From contig CALOFM010000020.1 of assembly GCA_942492625.1 (NCBI GenBank), positions 1 through 64,000 of the forward strand: 64,000 nt of DNA. The letters run 5' to 3'. Both the position numbers and the translations under genes were made by a program. Every line of letters begins with the position of its first letter. Within the stretch, counting starts at the first letter, position 1. The notes beneath the pieces were generated by a model, which was not told where the DNA came from, searched no databases, and was given only the letters and a program-made list of their open reading frames with translations. The DNA is from Thiosymbion sp942492625. Lineage in GTDB: Bacteria; Pseudomonadota; Gammaproteobacteria; Chromatiales; Chromatiaceae. Below are positions 1 to 9,604 of the stretch, in pieces.

Positions 1-62
1 CGTTGAGGCTGTAGAAAAACGGAAAACATCAACTATAATTACCGATTCAATGCATCATCCAG

Positions 63-213
63 ATGATTGGCGGACACTACACCTATGCCGAGGTCCCGCT
101 TTTCGACTGGCACCGGGACTATTTCGGGCTGGAACGGAACAACTATGACAAAGTCGGGCACCCTGGCCCACGGCTTTATCCCTGCGATCATAACGCCTGA
201 CGGCAAAGCAGAA
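63..213 (+). pseudogene. Remnant of YjdF-like (DUF2238) membrane protein gene
   Basis: Read from ATG 63, the frame gives a 45-residue peptide with the segment GGHYTYAEVPLFDW followed by RNNYDKVGHPGP, stopping at 198-200. This resembles the conserved core of YjdF/DUF2238 inner-membrane proteins, which carry a similar HYTYA..P and RN.YDR.GH pattern. The expected continuation, HGFIPAIIT, is found in another frame at about 169-195, so at least one frameshift is present. Both ends of the gene are missing. This is a short, dead fragment; the family call rests on motif recall only. Confidence 0.5.
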
Positions 214-256
214 AACCCCACAATTGTCCCCGATACTCAATCCGGGATCACTTAAC

Positions 257-848
257 ATGCCGACGAAAACCCGCTGCCATTGGTGCAGCGGAGACCCTCT
301 CTACCCGCTCGTACCATGACAGGGAATGGGGCGCCCCGTCATTTGATGAACACCCGCCATCCCTTCGAGATGCTGACCCTGGAGGGCGCCCAAGCCGGCC
401 TCTCTTGGCTCACCGTCCTTCGCAAGCGGGGGAGGGTTGGCGCGGCGGCCTTCGAAAGACTTCGACCCGGAGGACATCGCCCGTTTCGACGAGGCCAGGA
501 TCGGGCGCCTCCTCGCCGACCCTGGCATCGTACGCAACCAACTCAAAGTGAATACGGCAGTGACCAATGCCCGGGCGAAACCGAACTGAAGGGCGCGGCG
601 TGCCCCAGGGGACTCTTCTCTGGAGCTATGTCGGCGGTAACCCCCGCCAAAACGCCTGGCAGGGCATCGGAGAGGTTCCCGTCACGACTGCCGAGTCGGA
701 TGCGATGAGCCGCGAGCTCAAGCAACAAGGTTTCAAGTTCGTCGGCAGCACCATTTGTTACGCTTTCATGCAGGCCGTCGGGATGGTGAACGACCACACG
801 GTCGACTGCTTCCGTTACCGGGAACTGAGCACACCAGCGGCGGTTTGA
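257..848 (+). pseudogene. tag: DNA-3-methyladenine glycosylase I, multiply frameshifted
   Basis: Tag removes 3-methyladenine from alkylated DNA. Its whole length can be followed here, but across several reading frames. Frame starting at 257 gives RCHWCSGDPLYP; about 312 gives YHDREWGAP; about 352 gives HPFEMLTLEGAQAGLSWLTV; about 460-566 gives DPEDIARFDEARIGRLLADPG; the last frame (from about 600) gives ESDAMSRELKQQGFKFVGST and FMQAVGMVNDH, ending at 846-848. These pieces appear in the order of the E. coli protein, including the zinc-binding Cys and His positions near both ends. At least four frame changes are needed, so the gene cannot make the enzyme. Sequencing error could explain one change but hardly all of them. 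Confidence 0.85.
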
Positions 849-1040
849 GCGCCGAGCTTGACCGCAGACCAATCAACTGTGACCATCTTGGCGATTGCAG
901 ACGGTGTTCCGGTTGTCGAATTTGCAATACCGCGCTTGCTTGTGAACAAACAAAATCGCGGCTCGCTGTGCTCGCCGTACCCGCTCGCCTGCGGCGATCG
1001 GGTTCAGTGGGCAGTGGATCAGTGTTCAGTGACCAGTTGT

Positions 1041-3439
1041 TCAGTCCTCGGTGGCCGATGGGGACGGCACACAACAGACACGAAAACCGCTCTCGAAGTA
1101 CCGGTCGTCGATGAGGCCCCTGAAGCGGGCGGCGGCGCGCGCGAAGGCCTGATTGAAGAACCAGGAGCCGCCGCGCAACGCACGCATCTCCTCGCCGGCG
1201 GTGTCGCTATCGTCCGGGTCGTCGTATTTGTTCAGGCACCATTCCCGGACGTTGCCGCTGCAATCGACCAGACCGTAGGGCGAGACGTTGCATGGATACA
1301 GGCCCACGGCCGTGGTCTCCTGCAACGATAGCGGTCCCGTGCCGTCGCGGGTCTCGTCGATGTTGGCATCACTGCTGCGGTAGTCCTCGCCCCAAGGGAA
1401 GGTGCGGCCATCCGTGCCGCGGGCCGCCTTCTCCCATTCGTATTCGATAGGCAGGCGGATCGTTTCGCCGTCGCCGATGAGCCCCTGCTCCCGGCGGCGG
1501 GCCGTCAGCCAGCGGCAGTAGGCCAGGGCCTCCACCCAGGCGACCTCGACCCGCGGGCGGTTGGCCTGGTCCCATCGGGGCTTGGCCGGCTCAGGACCAC
1601 GATACCCCTCTTGCCACCATCGAGAGTCGGCCTAGTCCTGTGCGGTGGTAAACGCCCGGTACTGCAGGTTGGTGACCGGATAGCGGGCGATGCGGTAGGC
1701 CCCGGTCGTGCGTTCTTCCCCGTCCTGCCAGAGGAAGGGGCCGGCCGGGACTGCATGCCAGGCGATGTCCGGTAGACCGTCGTCGCGCAGCCCGACGCCG
1801 AGGCGATTGTCGCCGAGGGCCGCCAGCAAGTCGCCCAGGCGCAGCCGGCGTCTTTGCCAAGGGGCCGCCCCGGCGCCCGCCAGCTGCGCGATCACGCCCT
1901 CCAGTCCGGCTCGCAGCCAGTCACGGAGGTCCGGTCCTTGCGCGAGCACCCGCTCTCCCAGGGCCTGGATGGCGGCCGCCCGGCGGCCCTCGGCGGTCAG
2001 GGTGTGCAGCAGGGCCGTGCGGTGCTCCGCGGGTTGTCCACCGCGATCATCGTCGAATGCGCGCCGGGTCAGCGCCAGCAGCTCATCGGCGGCGTCGCGC
2101 GCCAGGAAGTGGGCGACGCGCGTGTCCCGCGCCATGTCCCGCCACAGCTCGGCCGCCTCCAGCAGGGCGCGGGTCTCGGAGACGATGTCGGGCTTGTAGA
2201 TGCGGTGATCCGGCCGGCCCTCGGCCGCCCACAGGGCCGCGTCCCGCTCCACCTGGGGCCGGCGGATCAGGGCCTCGCGGCGCTTGTCGATCCAGCGCTT
2301 CAGGTCCGGCCAGGCGCTGAACAGGGCCTCGTGGGCGACCTCGACCTCGCGGCCGAGCTTGCCGGGTAGCGCCTGCGCAGACGGGTCGGATTCCGCCGCG
2401 GGCTTGTTCTTGGCGGACTTGACCAGAGTCGGGTGCGGCGGCTCGCCAGGGCATCGATGAGCTTCAGGGCATCCGGATCACCGTCCCAGTGGTCCAGGTC
2501 CTCGCGGCGGCGCGTGGCGGCGCCGTCGGCTTGCACCGTCAGCAGCCGCGAGAAGACCCGCGGCAGCACCGTGTCGGTCTCGACGCCGGCGCGCTTCACG
2601 GCCTCTCCGGCGCGCTTGGCGATGACGCCGGACAGGCCGCCGATCCGTTCACCCAGATAGTCATCAAGGCCCATATGGCCCTTGCCGCGACACTGCGCGT
2701 AGAGATCCTTGAGGGCGAAGGCGCCGGCATCGCCACGCAGGGCGTCGGCCTCGCCGCGGTCAGGCTCGTCAAATCCGGGGATCTGGGCCTTGGCGAGGCT
2801 CCAGATCAAGGCTTGGTAGGGGTCGTTGGCGGGCTGCGAAGGCTTCATCGCCGTGATGACCCAATCGCTGGAGCCCGCGATCAGCGTCGCGTCGGCGTCC
2901 TGCAATGTCGCCCAGAGACCGGCACGCACCAGCGACGACTTGCCGGAGCCGGAGGCCCCGGCCACCAACAACAGTCGCCGGCCCTGATCGGAGTCGAGCT
3001 TGGCCAGCAGGGCCTCGGTCTCGGCGCGGCGGCCGAAGAAGATCGGCGCCTGTGTGTGATCCAGGGCGAGCATGCCGGGATAAGGGTCGTACGGCCAGTC
3101 GACCTGCTCGGGCGTCTCGCAGCCGAGCCGGGCGGCCAGGGAGGCGATGCGTTCCCCCAGCTTGCCGGCCGCCGCCCCGAGGTCGTCGCGCATCGCGTCG
3201 AGCAGGGCGCACAGCGGGGACAGGCCGCGGCGGGTGGGCGCGGGGAAGTCCTCGCAGGCGCTCGGCAGCTCCCAGGCAAGCTGCCGCGCGCCACCTTGCC
3301 AGTCGACCTCGGACATGACCCGGTGCCGCTTGCCCAGCGCCTGCTCGGCGAGGCAGCGCCTGCGCCGCTCCTTGTCCCAGCCGGGCAGCTCCAGCGGCAG
3401 ATCCCGGAAATCGTGCAGGATCCGCTCATCGTTCAGCAT
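1041..3439 (-). pseudogene. STAND-type NTPase fused to FGE-sulfatase domain, frameshift plus in-frame TAG
   Basis: The N-terminal part has a P-loop (AGASGSGKSSLVRAGLW) preceded by YPGMLALDHTQAPIFFGR, the hallmark of nSTAND1 ATPases that sense a signal and switch on an effector. The C-terminal part is a formylglycine-generating-enzyme-like domain (WHAVPAGPF, YPVTNLQYRAF, WEKAARG, GNVREWC, RALRGGSW, ESGFRVC). The frame shifts near 2427 within RRTRL; dropping one base restores a continuous protein. A TAG at 1632-1634 interrupts the FGE domain between FTTAQD and ADSRWWQEGY, with the same frame coding on both sides. ATG 3437-3439 was taken as start because it overlaps the stop of the preceding small ORF. 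STAND-FGE proteins are known from bacterial conflict systems. The domain calls are firm; the role here is inferred. Confidence 0.8.
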
Positions 3440-3605
3440 GGATCCCGCCCTCGTACTCGGCGCTGAGCTGGTCGAACTCGGGCTGACCGCCGGCGACCGG
3501 AAAGCCGATGCCGGTGGCCGGGTCGCCGAGCCGCGGATCAAGATAAGCCGTGGTGCCGCCGTCAAGTTGGATCGGCTGCCAGTGGGTACGCTCGTCGTGT
3601 TGCAT
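3426..3605 (-). CDS. Small ORF (59 aa) between the 92-aa ORF and the STAND-FGE gene
   Basis: It encodes 59 residues, starting MQHDERTHWQPIQLDGG and ending EYEGGIHAER. The start ATG overlaps the stop of the upstream 92-residue ORF, and its own stop overlaps the start of the STAND-FGE gene by 14 bases, so the string looks translationally coupled. The composition (Asp, Gly, Pro, aromatic) is protein-like, with no membrane segment or known motif. It could be a free small protein or the displaced end of a neighbour broken by a frameshift. Function is unknown. Confidence 0.45.
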   Translation of the reverse strand: MQHDERTHWQPIQLDGGTTAYLDPRLGDPATGIGFPVAGGQPEFDQLSAEYEGGIHAER

Positions 3606-3883
3606 CAGACACCTCTGTCACCTTGTCCGGTATCCGGATGGTAAGCCGATCGCTGGTCAGGCGCCACACTGGCGTGGTATGAGGGTCGGATTGGGGTGTC
3701 AGGCCCGCCGACAGGAAACAGACCGCGCGGGGAGCCCGACCCGGTCCGGTCTTCGAAGGTCACGCGGATCTCCGCCCCCGGCTGCGGCAGGCCGTCGACG
3801 GAGCATTCGCCCTTGACCTCGGCCTCCCCGCTACGCTTCTTTCGCGCATCCACACCATCGGCTGAACGATCACCCGCTGGCAT
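3605..3883 (-). CDS. Small ORF (92 aa) overlapping the end of the RecQ-UvrD fusion gene
   Basis: This ORF starts 14 bases inside the end of the large helicase gene and stops in an overlap with the next ORF. Its first half (KGECSVDGLPQPGAEIRVTF) looks like a beta-rich domain. The second half is less convincing; in another frame the same DNA reads PVWRLTSDRLTIRIPDKVTEV and ends near 3565, which looks more like real protein. A frameshift around 3710 is therefore likely, and the original product may have been about 105 residues. Not recognised as a known family. It sits between a DNA-processing enzyme and a STAND NTPase, so an adaptor or effector part is possible but unproven. Confidence 0.4.
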   Translation of the reverse strand: MPAGDRSADGVDARKKRSGEAEVKGECSVDGLPQPGAEIRVTFEDRTGSGSPRGLFPVGGPDTPIRPSYHASVAPDQRSAYHPDTGQGDRGV

Positions 3884-6800
3884 TTCGCACTCGCCAGCAA
3901 ATCTCCACCAGAGGCACCTCCCAACGCTCGCTGCGGCAACGCTCGGCAAACTCAGGGGCGCTCTGCTTGCGGCCATGCTGGATCAGCGCGCAGACGCGGA
4001 CCTGCTCGATGGCACCCAACCGAGGCAACCATTGGGCGGCAGCTCGCTGCGACAGGCGCGCGACTGGATGTCCCTGACTGTCGAGTAGAACAATGCGGTC
4101 GCCTTCAGCTCGGCAGCCGAGCTGGTCGCCGTTACCCAGTGCAGCCAGGTAACGATGGATTGGTGCTTCCTCGGTGTAGCGGCCGGCATAGCCGAGATCG
4201 AGATCGGCGGGGCCTAACCGAGTGTAGCGACGGGCGAGGATGTCCGTCGCCGGCGGTGAAATCGTCGGCTCACCACGCAGCAACCAGTCGCCGTCGATCT
4301 GACCGATGTACGGATTGGCCTGCGAAGCGTCAGTCAGATCACTGATCGTCAAGGTCTCGCGGGCACGGGTCATGCCGACATAGAACAGGCGTCGCTCCTC
4401 TTCCATCGCGGACACAGGGCCGGCATTGGCCCGGCGCTGCCAATCGCCGCCGGCAATCAGGACATGGGGGAATTCCAACCCCTTGGCGCCGTGCAAGGTC
4501 GTGAGCAACACGCCGTCACCGACCCTGCGGTCGCGGCGCTGCTCGGCCAGGGTTTCATAGCAGAACTCGGCGATCTCGGACGCCGGCACCGCGGTATCGC
4601 CGGCCTCGGCACGCCAGTCCTCGATCAATTGTTCCAGGACATTGCGCCACGGACCGGGATTGTCGGACACCAGGGCGCTCAAGTCATCCACGCTGCAGAC
4701 CGTGCGCTCCATCCGCTTCAGCCGCTGCAAGAAGGCGGCAATCTCGCGGATGCGATGCAGCGGCGGCAATTCGCCGATCCAGGCCAATGGGATGTCTTCG
4801 GCCTCACACAGGGCGCGGATCGGCTCCAGCACACGGTGACTGCGTGCCATTACGGCGAAATCCCCCCAACTCACCGCGGTACCGGCAAGCCGCTTCAGCT
4901 CGCGAATACGGGCGACCAGCGCAATGGCCTGCCGTCCAACATCCGCCACGGCCAACACCAGGACCCTCCCCTTTGCATAACCATCCAATGCCGCCCAACG
5001 CCCGCCGGCCGGCTCGGTGATGCGCCGCCGGTCGATACGGATCGCATGATCGGTCTTCATCCGCTCCTGGTTGTGGACGATCAGCGCATTGGCCGCGGCG
5101 ATGATGTGCCCGCTCGAGCGATAGTTGTCGATCAGGTAGTACAGCTCCGCCTCATAATCGGCCTGAAAACGTCGGATATACTCGATGCTGGCTCCACGGA
5201 AGGCGTAGATGTTCTGATCATCGTCACCCACCGCCAGCACCGTCAACCTGTCCTGCTCGCGGGTACGCCCGGCGATCGCCGAAACCAGCCGATACTGGTC
5301 TGCATCGATATCCTGATACTCGTCGACCAGTATGTGCCGATAACCGGCCAACAGGCGCTCGCGCAGGCTGTCCGGCTCGATGCCGGGCAGGTCGATGCGC
5401 CCCTCGAGCAGATCAACCGCCTCGCCTATCAGGCCATCGAAATCCGGCCCCGACTCGCCGGCATTGACCAGGCGCTCGGCATAGGAATGGCCGGTCAGGC
5501 GCATGGCCAAGCCGTGGTAGGTCTGTATGGTAACGCCACGGGCATCCCTGCCGACCAGTGCGTCGAGCCGGCGGCGCAATTCGAGCGCCGCTCTGCGGTT
5601 GAAGCAGAGCACCAGGATACGCCGCGGATGCACCCGCAGGACCCGCAGCAGGTAGGCACAGCGATGCACGATGACGCGGGTCTTACCGGAGCCCGGGCCC
5701 GCCAGGACCAGACGATTGCCATCTTCAGGTGCGGCGACGATCTCGACCTGATCGGGATTGCCGAGTACATCGACGATGGCACGAAAGGATTCCGCGGTGG
5801 TGGCGCGCTTCAACATCTCGCGCCGGTCGGCGAAGAACCGCCGGACAAAGGCCTCCTTGCCGAGGGTGAAATAGGCCAACACCAGCTCGACGGCCTGGCG
5901 GACCTTTTCGATACCGAGCCGGGCATAGGCGTCCATCACATGAATCTGAAACACGCGCTCGCCATAGTGCTGCTCCAGCGGCTGGTATTGAGCCTTCGAA
6001 TACTGCTTGCGCCGCGCCTCCGGCAACAACCGCACCGACATCGCCGAGCGGAACACGGCAAAGCCCTGATGCAGGATGATGGCGCCGTGCTCGTGCAGAA
6101 ACATCAGACCCCGATCGATGGCCGCCAGCGGATCGCGGAGCTCAGCGGCCAAGGTGATGTCAGCGCGTAACGCCGCGGCCAACTCGTCGGTGCCGAAGCT
6201 GACCGAATGCTCGGCGGAGGCCGGGGCATCGGCCGGCAGCTTGGCCAGCAGGGCATTCAGCACGACACCGGCGACGGCACGGCGGCGCTCGGCGGTACGC
6301 TCCAAGGTCCGCCAGTCGCGGTGTAACTTGACCCGGTAGTGCTCACGGTCGCTCTGGCGCAACTCTAGACTGCCGCGCGCGCCGGCTAGCCCACGGCCGT
6401 CCAGGCTCAAGCCCATCAGCAAGGTTCGCAGGGTCTCGGGATTGCTGTCCTGGCTATCGTCGAGCAGATGCTGATTGAGGCGGCGCAGCGACAATGGCAG
6501 CCATTCGCCACTTTCGGCATCCGGGGCCTGCTCGCGCAGCGCGCTCAGCATGGCGCGCTCCAGCGACGCGACCCGCTGCAAGATAAGCTGCGAGTGGTTG
6601 CGCACCTTGTGCCGCACGAAGGCCGTGAGCTGCGGTCCCTGCTGCAGCAGACCGGCGCCGGCCATGTCATGCAGGCTGCGCAACACCCGTTGCGATGGCG
6701 TCTCTCCTCGGTCCCAGGGCGGCACCTGACTCGCATCTCCGGCCTCCGGATTGGCACGCTCGAAGGCCGGCAGCCGCGCCAGGTCGTCGGCGCTGAATCC

Positions 6801-9122
6801 CTCGTCCGGCTCGGCATTCATCATCGCCTCAAGGATCACGAGCCAGCGCCTGCGCTGCTCGGCGGAAAGCCCGAGTCCGCTGATCCGCTGCTCCGCCTCC
6901 TCGAGGCTCGCCACCTTCGGGCGTCCCTGAAAGACGCCGGTCCGGTTATCATCGCGCTGCACCAGACCGGCTCGCTCCAGCCAGGCGATCGCGATGCGGA
7001 CCCGGGTGTCGGCATCGCGGCTCTCGGCGTCGAAGCCAAGGCGCAGCGCCTCGTCGCGCAGCAGCTCACCGCTGGTGACGACGACCAGGCCATCACGGTC
7101 GCGCTTGGCCCGGCGCAGGCCGCGCAGGATCTCGGCGATATCCCGGCGCGTCAGCTCGGACATCGCCTCCATGCTGAACTGGGCCTCGACGTCTTCCTGG
7201 TCGTAGAGCAGGACGCAGCGGGCCGGCTGACGATCGCGCCCGGCGCGGCCGGCCTCCTGGATGTAGTTCTCCAGCGAACCCGGTATATCGGCATGGATGA
7301 CAACCCTGACATCCTCCTTGTCCACACCCATGCCGAACGCGTTGGTGGCACAGATGACCCGCAGCTCTCCAGCCATGAAGGCATCCTGGATTCGCTTCTT
7401 TTCCGGAGCGGATAGACCAGCATGAAAGGCTTCCACCATCCAACCCTCGCGACCGAGCCGGTCGGCAAGCTCCTCGGTCCGATTGCGCCGCGCGGCATAG
7501 ACCACCGCCGCACCGCCATCGGCCAGATGCTCGGTCAGGATCGCATGGATGCTGGCCTCTTTCTCCATCTTGCGCGCCACCAGAACCTCGAAGCTCAGGT
7601 TGTCGCGCTCGACACCGCCCTCGAACAAACTCAGCTCCAGGCCCAGGGTGTCACGGAAATAGGTCAGGATTTCGCTGGTGACCTCCAGCTTGGCGGTCGC
7701 CGTAAAACAGGCCACCGGCGGCATCTCGACCTGCTGCCGTGCCGCCAGGGTGCGGATGAAACGCCCGGCGTAGAGATAGTCGGGACGGAAATCGTGACCC
7801 CACTTTGATAGGCAGTGGGCCTCGTCGAAGACCCAGCAACCGATCTCGCGGGTCGCCAATACATTGGCCACCGACCGATTACGCAACTGCTCCGGCGAGA
7901 TATAGAGCACGGCGATATCGCCGAGCCGCACCCGCTCCATCACGTCACCGCGCTCCGGTGGGGTCAGCAGGCCATAGATGGCCGCCGCCGCGGTACTACC
8001 GGTCTTGCGCACCAGATTGTCGACCTGATCCTTCATCAATGCCTGCAACGGCGAGATGACCACGGTCAGTGTACCCCGGCGGTAGTGACGCACCAAGGAC
8101 GGGAGTTGGAAGCACAAGGACTTACCGCCTCCGGTCGGCAGGATCGCCAGCAGTGAGCGATCGACGAGGCCGTCGGCCACCACCAGCCGCTGCAGACTCC
8201 GGCCATCGTCATCAGCCGGCTCGGCGCGGAACGCATCGAAGCCGAACCAACGCTGCAACTGAGCAACCGGGTCGTGCACCTTGGTGCACCAGCGGCACTC
8301 CGGGTCCCCGCAGGGAACATCGCGCAGCGCCCGCAATAGCGGGACCGTGGCCGGAAAACGATGCCGCACCCAGGGCGGCAGCACCGAGCCGCCGCCGGCC
8401 ACTTCCAACCAGGCGGCGGCATAGGCGATCACCGGTCGCAGATTCGGATCCGCCAGATGGGTCAGGATCAGCCGCGGTGCGGCACTGGTACAGCACCGCC
8501 CTTGCCAGCGTGCCAGCAGGATATCCCTGACCCGGTTGACGCCCGGCAACTCACCGGCGAGTTGGCGAAAGATTGCCGCAACACCGTTGCCGCCGGTGGC
8601 GTTCGCCTCCAACAGGGTTGCACCACGGAAGCAGAACTGATAGACACCAAGCAGATCGCACTCGCCGGCGGCCCCTCGGCGCGCCAGCTCTGCGAACTGC
8701 TCAGCCAACAACTGCGCTGAGTGACGGCAGTCCGCCACTGGATCCGCAACCGTGTCGCGCACCAGCTTGTAGTCCTTGACCAACCGGTGATACGGATTCT
8801 CCGGAAACGCCAGCGGCGACAGATAGAGCGTATCGATCACAGCACGGCCGAGCAGGTTCAGTGTGGGAGCGAGGATACGCAAGGTCGGCAGATCGTGCCC
8901 AAGCAGGTTGTGGCCGATCACGACGGAGGCATCACCGGCAAACCGATCCAGCTCGGCAAGGGCCTGGTCGACGTTGAAAGCACCCTGACGGCGGAATTCC
9001 CGGCCATCACGAACCGCCCCGATCTTGTGGATTGCACCATCGGCGCCGGTTTCCAGATCGATCAGGACCGCCCTGGCGAGCAGTCGATCCAGCCATTTTT
9101 CACACGGAGACGCGGTGATCAC
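3870..9122 (-). CDS. Exonuclease-RecQ helicase-UvrD/Rep helicase fusion protein (1750 aa)
   Basis: One intact frame joins three nucleic-acid modules. Residues about 18-150 are a DEDD-type 3'-5' exonuclease (VLIDLETG, VVIGHNLLGHDLPTLR). Residues about 310-720 are a RecQ-type SF2 helicase with LPTGGGKS (about 329), FDEAHCLSKWGHDFRP (about 432) and QEAGRAGRD (about 622). Residues about 1130-1600 are a UvrD/Rep-type SF1 helicase with LAGPGSGKT, VDEYQDID, DDDQNIYAFRG, TTLHGAKGLEF and VGMTRARETL. A CGDPECRWC cysteine cluster lies near 271-279. Ordinary RecQ is about 600 residues with no UvrD part, so this is a specialised protein. The annotated start is a GTG lying in a repeat-like stretch (cacggagacgcggtg); a slightly later start is possible. 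It heads a string of overlapping genes ending in a STAND NTPase, suggesting defence or damage response; that role is inference. Confidence 0.85.
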   Translation of the reverse strand: MITASPCEKWLDRLLARAVLIDLETGADGAIHKIGAVRDGREFRRQGAFNVDQALAELDRFAGDASVVIGHNLLGHDLPTLRILAPTLNLLGRAVIDTLYLSPLAFPENPYHRLVKDYKLVRDTVADPVADCRHSAQLLAEQFAELARRGAAGECDLLGVYQFCFRGATLLEANATGGNGVAAIFRQLAGELPGVNRVRDILLARWQGRCCTSAAPRLILTHLADPNLRPVIAYAAAWLEVAGGGSVLPPWVRHRFPATVPLLRALRDVPCGDPECRWCTKVHDPVAQLQRWFGFDAFRAEPADDDGRSLQRLVVADGLVDRSLLAILPTGGGKSLCFQLPSLVRHYRRGTLTVVISPLQALMKDQVDNLVRKTGSTAAAAIYGLLTPPERGDVMERVRLGDIAVLYISPEQLRNRSVANVLATREIGCWVFDEAHCLSKWGHDFRPDYLYAGRFIRTLAARQQVEMPPVACFTATAKLEVTSEILTYFRDTLGLELSLFEGGVERDNLSFEVLVARKMEKEASIHAILTEHLADGGAAVVYAARRNRTEELADRLGREGWMVEAFHAGLSAPEKKRIQDAFMAGELRVICATNAFGMGVDKEDVRVVIHADIPGSLENYIQEAGRAGRDRQPARCVLLYDQEDVEAQFSMEAMSELTRRDIAEILRGLRRAKRDRDGLVVVTSGELLRDEALRLGFDAESRDADTRVRIAIAWLERAGLVQRDDNRTGVFQGRPKVASLEEAEQRISGLGLSAEQRRRWLVILEAMMNAEPDEGFSADDLARLPAFERANPEAGDASQVPPWDRGETPSQRVLRSLHDMAGAGLLQQGPQLTAFVRHKVRNHSQLILQRVASLERAMLSALREQAPDAESGEWLPLSLRRLNQHLLDDSQDSNPETLRTLLMGLSLDGRGLAGARGSLELRQSDREHYRVKLHRDWRTLERTAERRRAVAGVVLNALLAKLPADAPASAEHSVSFGTDELAAALRADITLAAELRDPLAAIDRGLMFLHEHGAIILHQGFAVFRSAMSVRLLPEARRKQYSKAQYQPLEQHYGERVFQIHVMDAYARLGIEKVRQAVELVLAYFTLGKEAFVRRFFADRREMLKRATTAESFRAIVDVLGNPDQVEIVAAPEDGNRLVLAGPGSGKTRVIVHRCAYLLRVLRVHPRRILVLCFNRRAALELRRRLDALVGRDARGVTIQTYHGLAMRLTGHSYAERLVNAGESGPDFDGLIGEAVDLLEGRIDLPGIEPDSLRERLLAGYRHILVDEYQDIDADQYRLVSAIAGRTREQDRLTVLAVGDDDQNIYAFRGASIEYIRRFQADYEAELYYLIDNYRSSGHIIAAANALIVHNQERMKTDHAIRIDRRRITEPAGGRWAALDGYAKGRVLVLAVADVGRQAIALVARIRELKRLAGTAVSWGDFAVMARSHRVLEPIRALCEAEDIPLAWIGELPPLHRIREIAAFLQRLKRMERTVCSVDDLSALVSDNPGPWRNVLEQLIEDWRAEAGDTAVPASEIAEFCYETLAEQRRDRRVGDGVLLTTLHGAKGLEFPHVLIAGGDWQRRANAGPVSAMEEERRLFYVGMTRARETLTISDLTDASQANPYIGQIDGDWLLRGEPTISPPATDILARRYTRLGPADLDLGYAGRYTEEAPIHRYLAALGNGDQLGCRAEGDRIVLLDSQGHPVARLSQRAAAQWLPRLGAIEQVRVCALIQHGRKQSAPEFAERCRSERWEVPLVEICWRVRNASG

Positions 9123-9604
9123 GAAGAAGGGAAGAAACTTCTTCGTGCCTTTATGACTGTGTGAGGATATAGACTGCGCGCGGCCACTTGAGACCTTTTC
9201 ACGATTGATTGTGTAGCCAGGTTTCGTGAATTTCTGGTCATTGATTTAGGCGCGCAGTATATATGTATTTATTAAATTACGATTTTTTTGTTTTTGGCAA
9301 CCGATGACAATCACTGAAACCGACCAATCAGTTCTTGCGGTTCAACGGTATTTCCATCCACATTGGAAGCGCATTTTCTGGAGCATCCTCGTGCAACTGT
9401 AATACAAGCCGCGAACGAGATAGCGAATTGCATCTTTGCGCCTTTGCGAGAGTCAACGCTTCTTGCTTCGCGCCCTTGGCGGCTTCGCGTGAGACTCTCT
9501 GGATCTTGTTATCAAGACTTCGCGCGTTCACGATCGGCAAAATAGGAATCCGTGCTCCCAACAACCACCAGCGCTTTAAAATGCCCAACAGACCCGCGCG
9601 AAGT
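9123..9604. other. Intergenic region between two minus-strand genes, with a degenerate dispersed repeat
   Basis: No convincing gene was found. An AT-rich stretch lies around 9240-9300. From about 9425 to 9520 the DNA is repetitive (cctttgcgag, cttcgcgcccttggcggc), and its end, 9483-9520, is clearly related to 40387-40425. ORFs here are short and shaped by the repeat. Promoter for the RecQ-UvrD fusion gene probably lies in the AT-rich part. Confidence 0.5.

Noticed and set aside
4464..6170. Long open frame on the plus strand (568 codons)
   Set aside because: It lies opposite the RecQ-UvrD fusion gene, whose motifs are unmistakable; the plus frame has no family features and reflects GC-rich codon structure.
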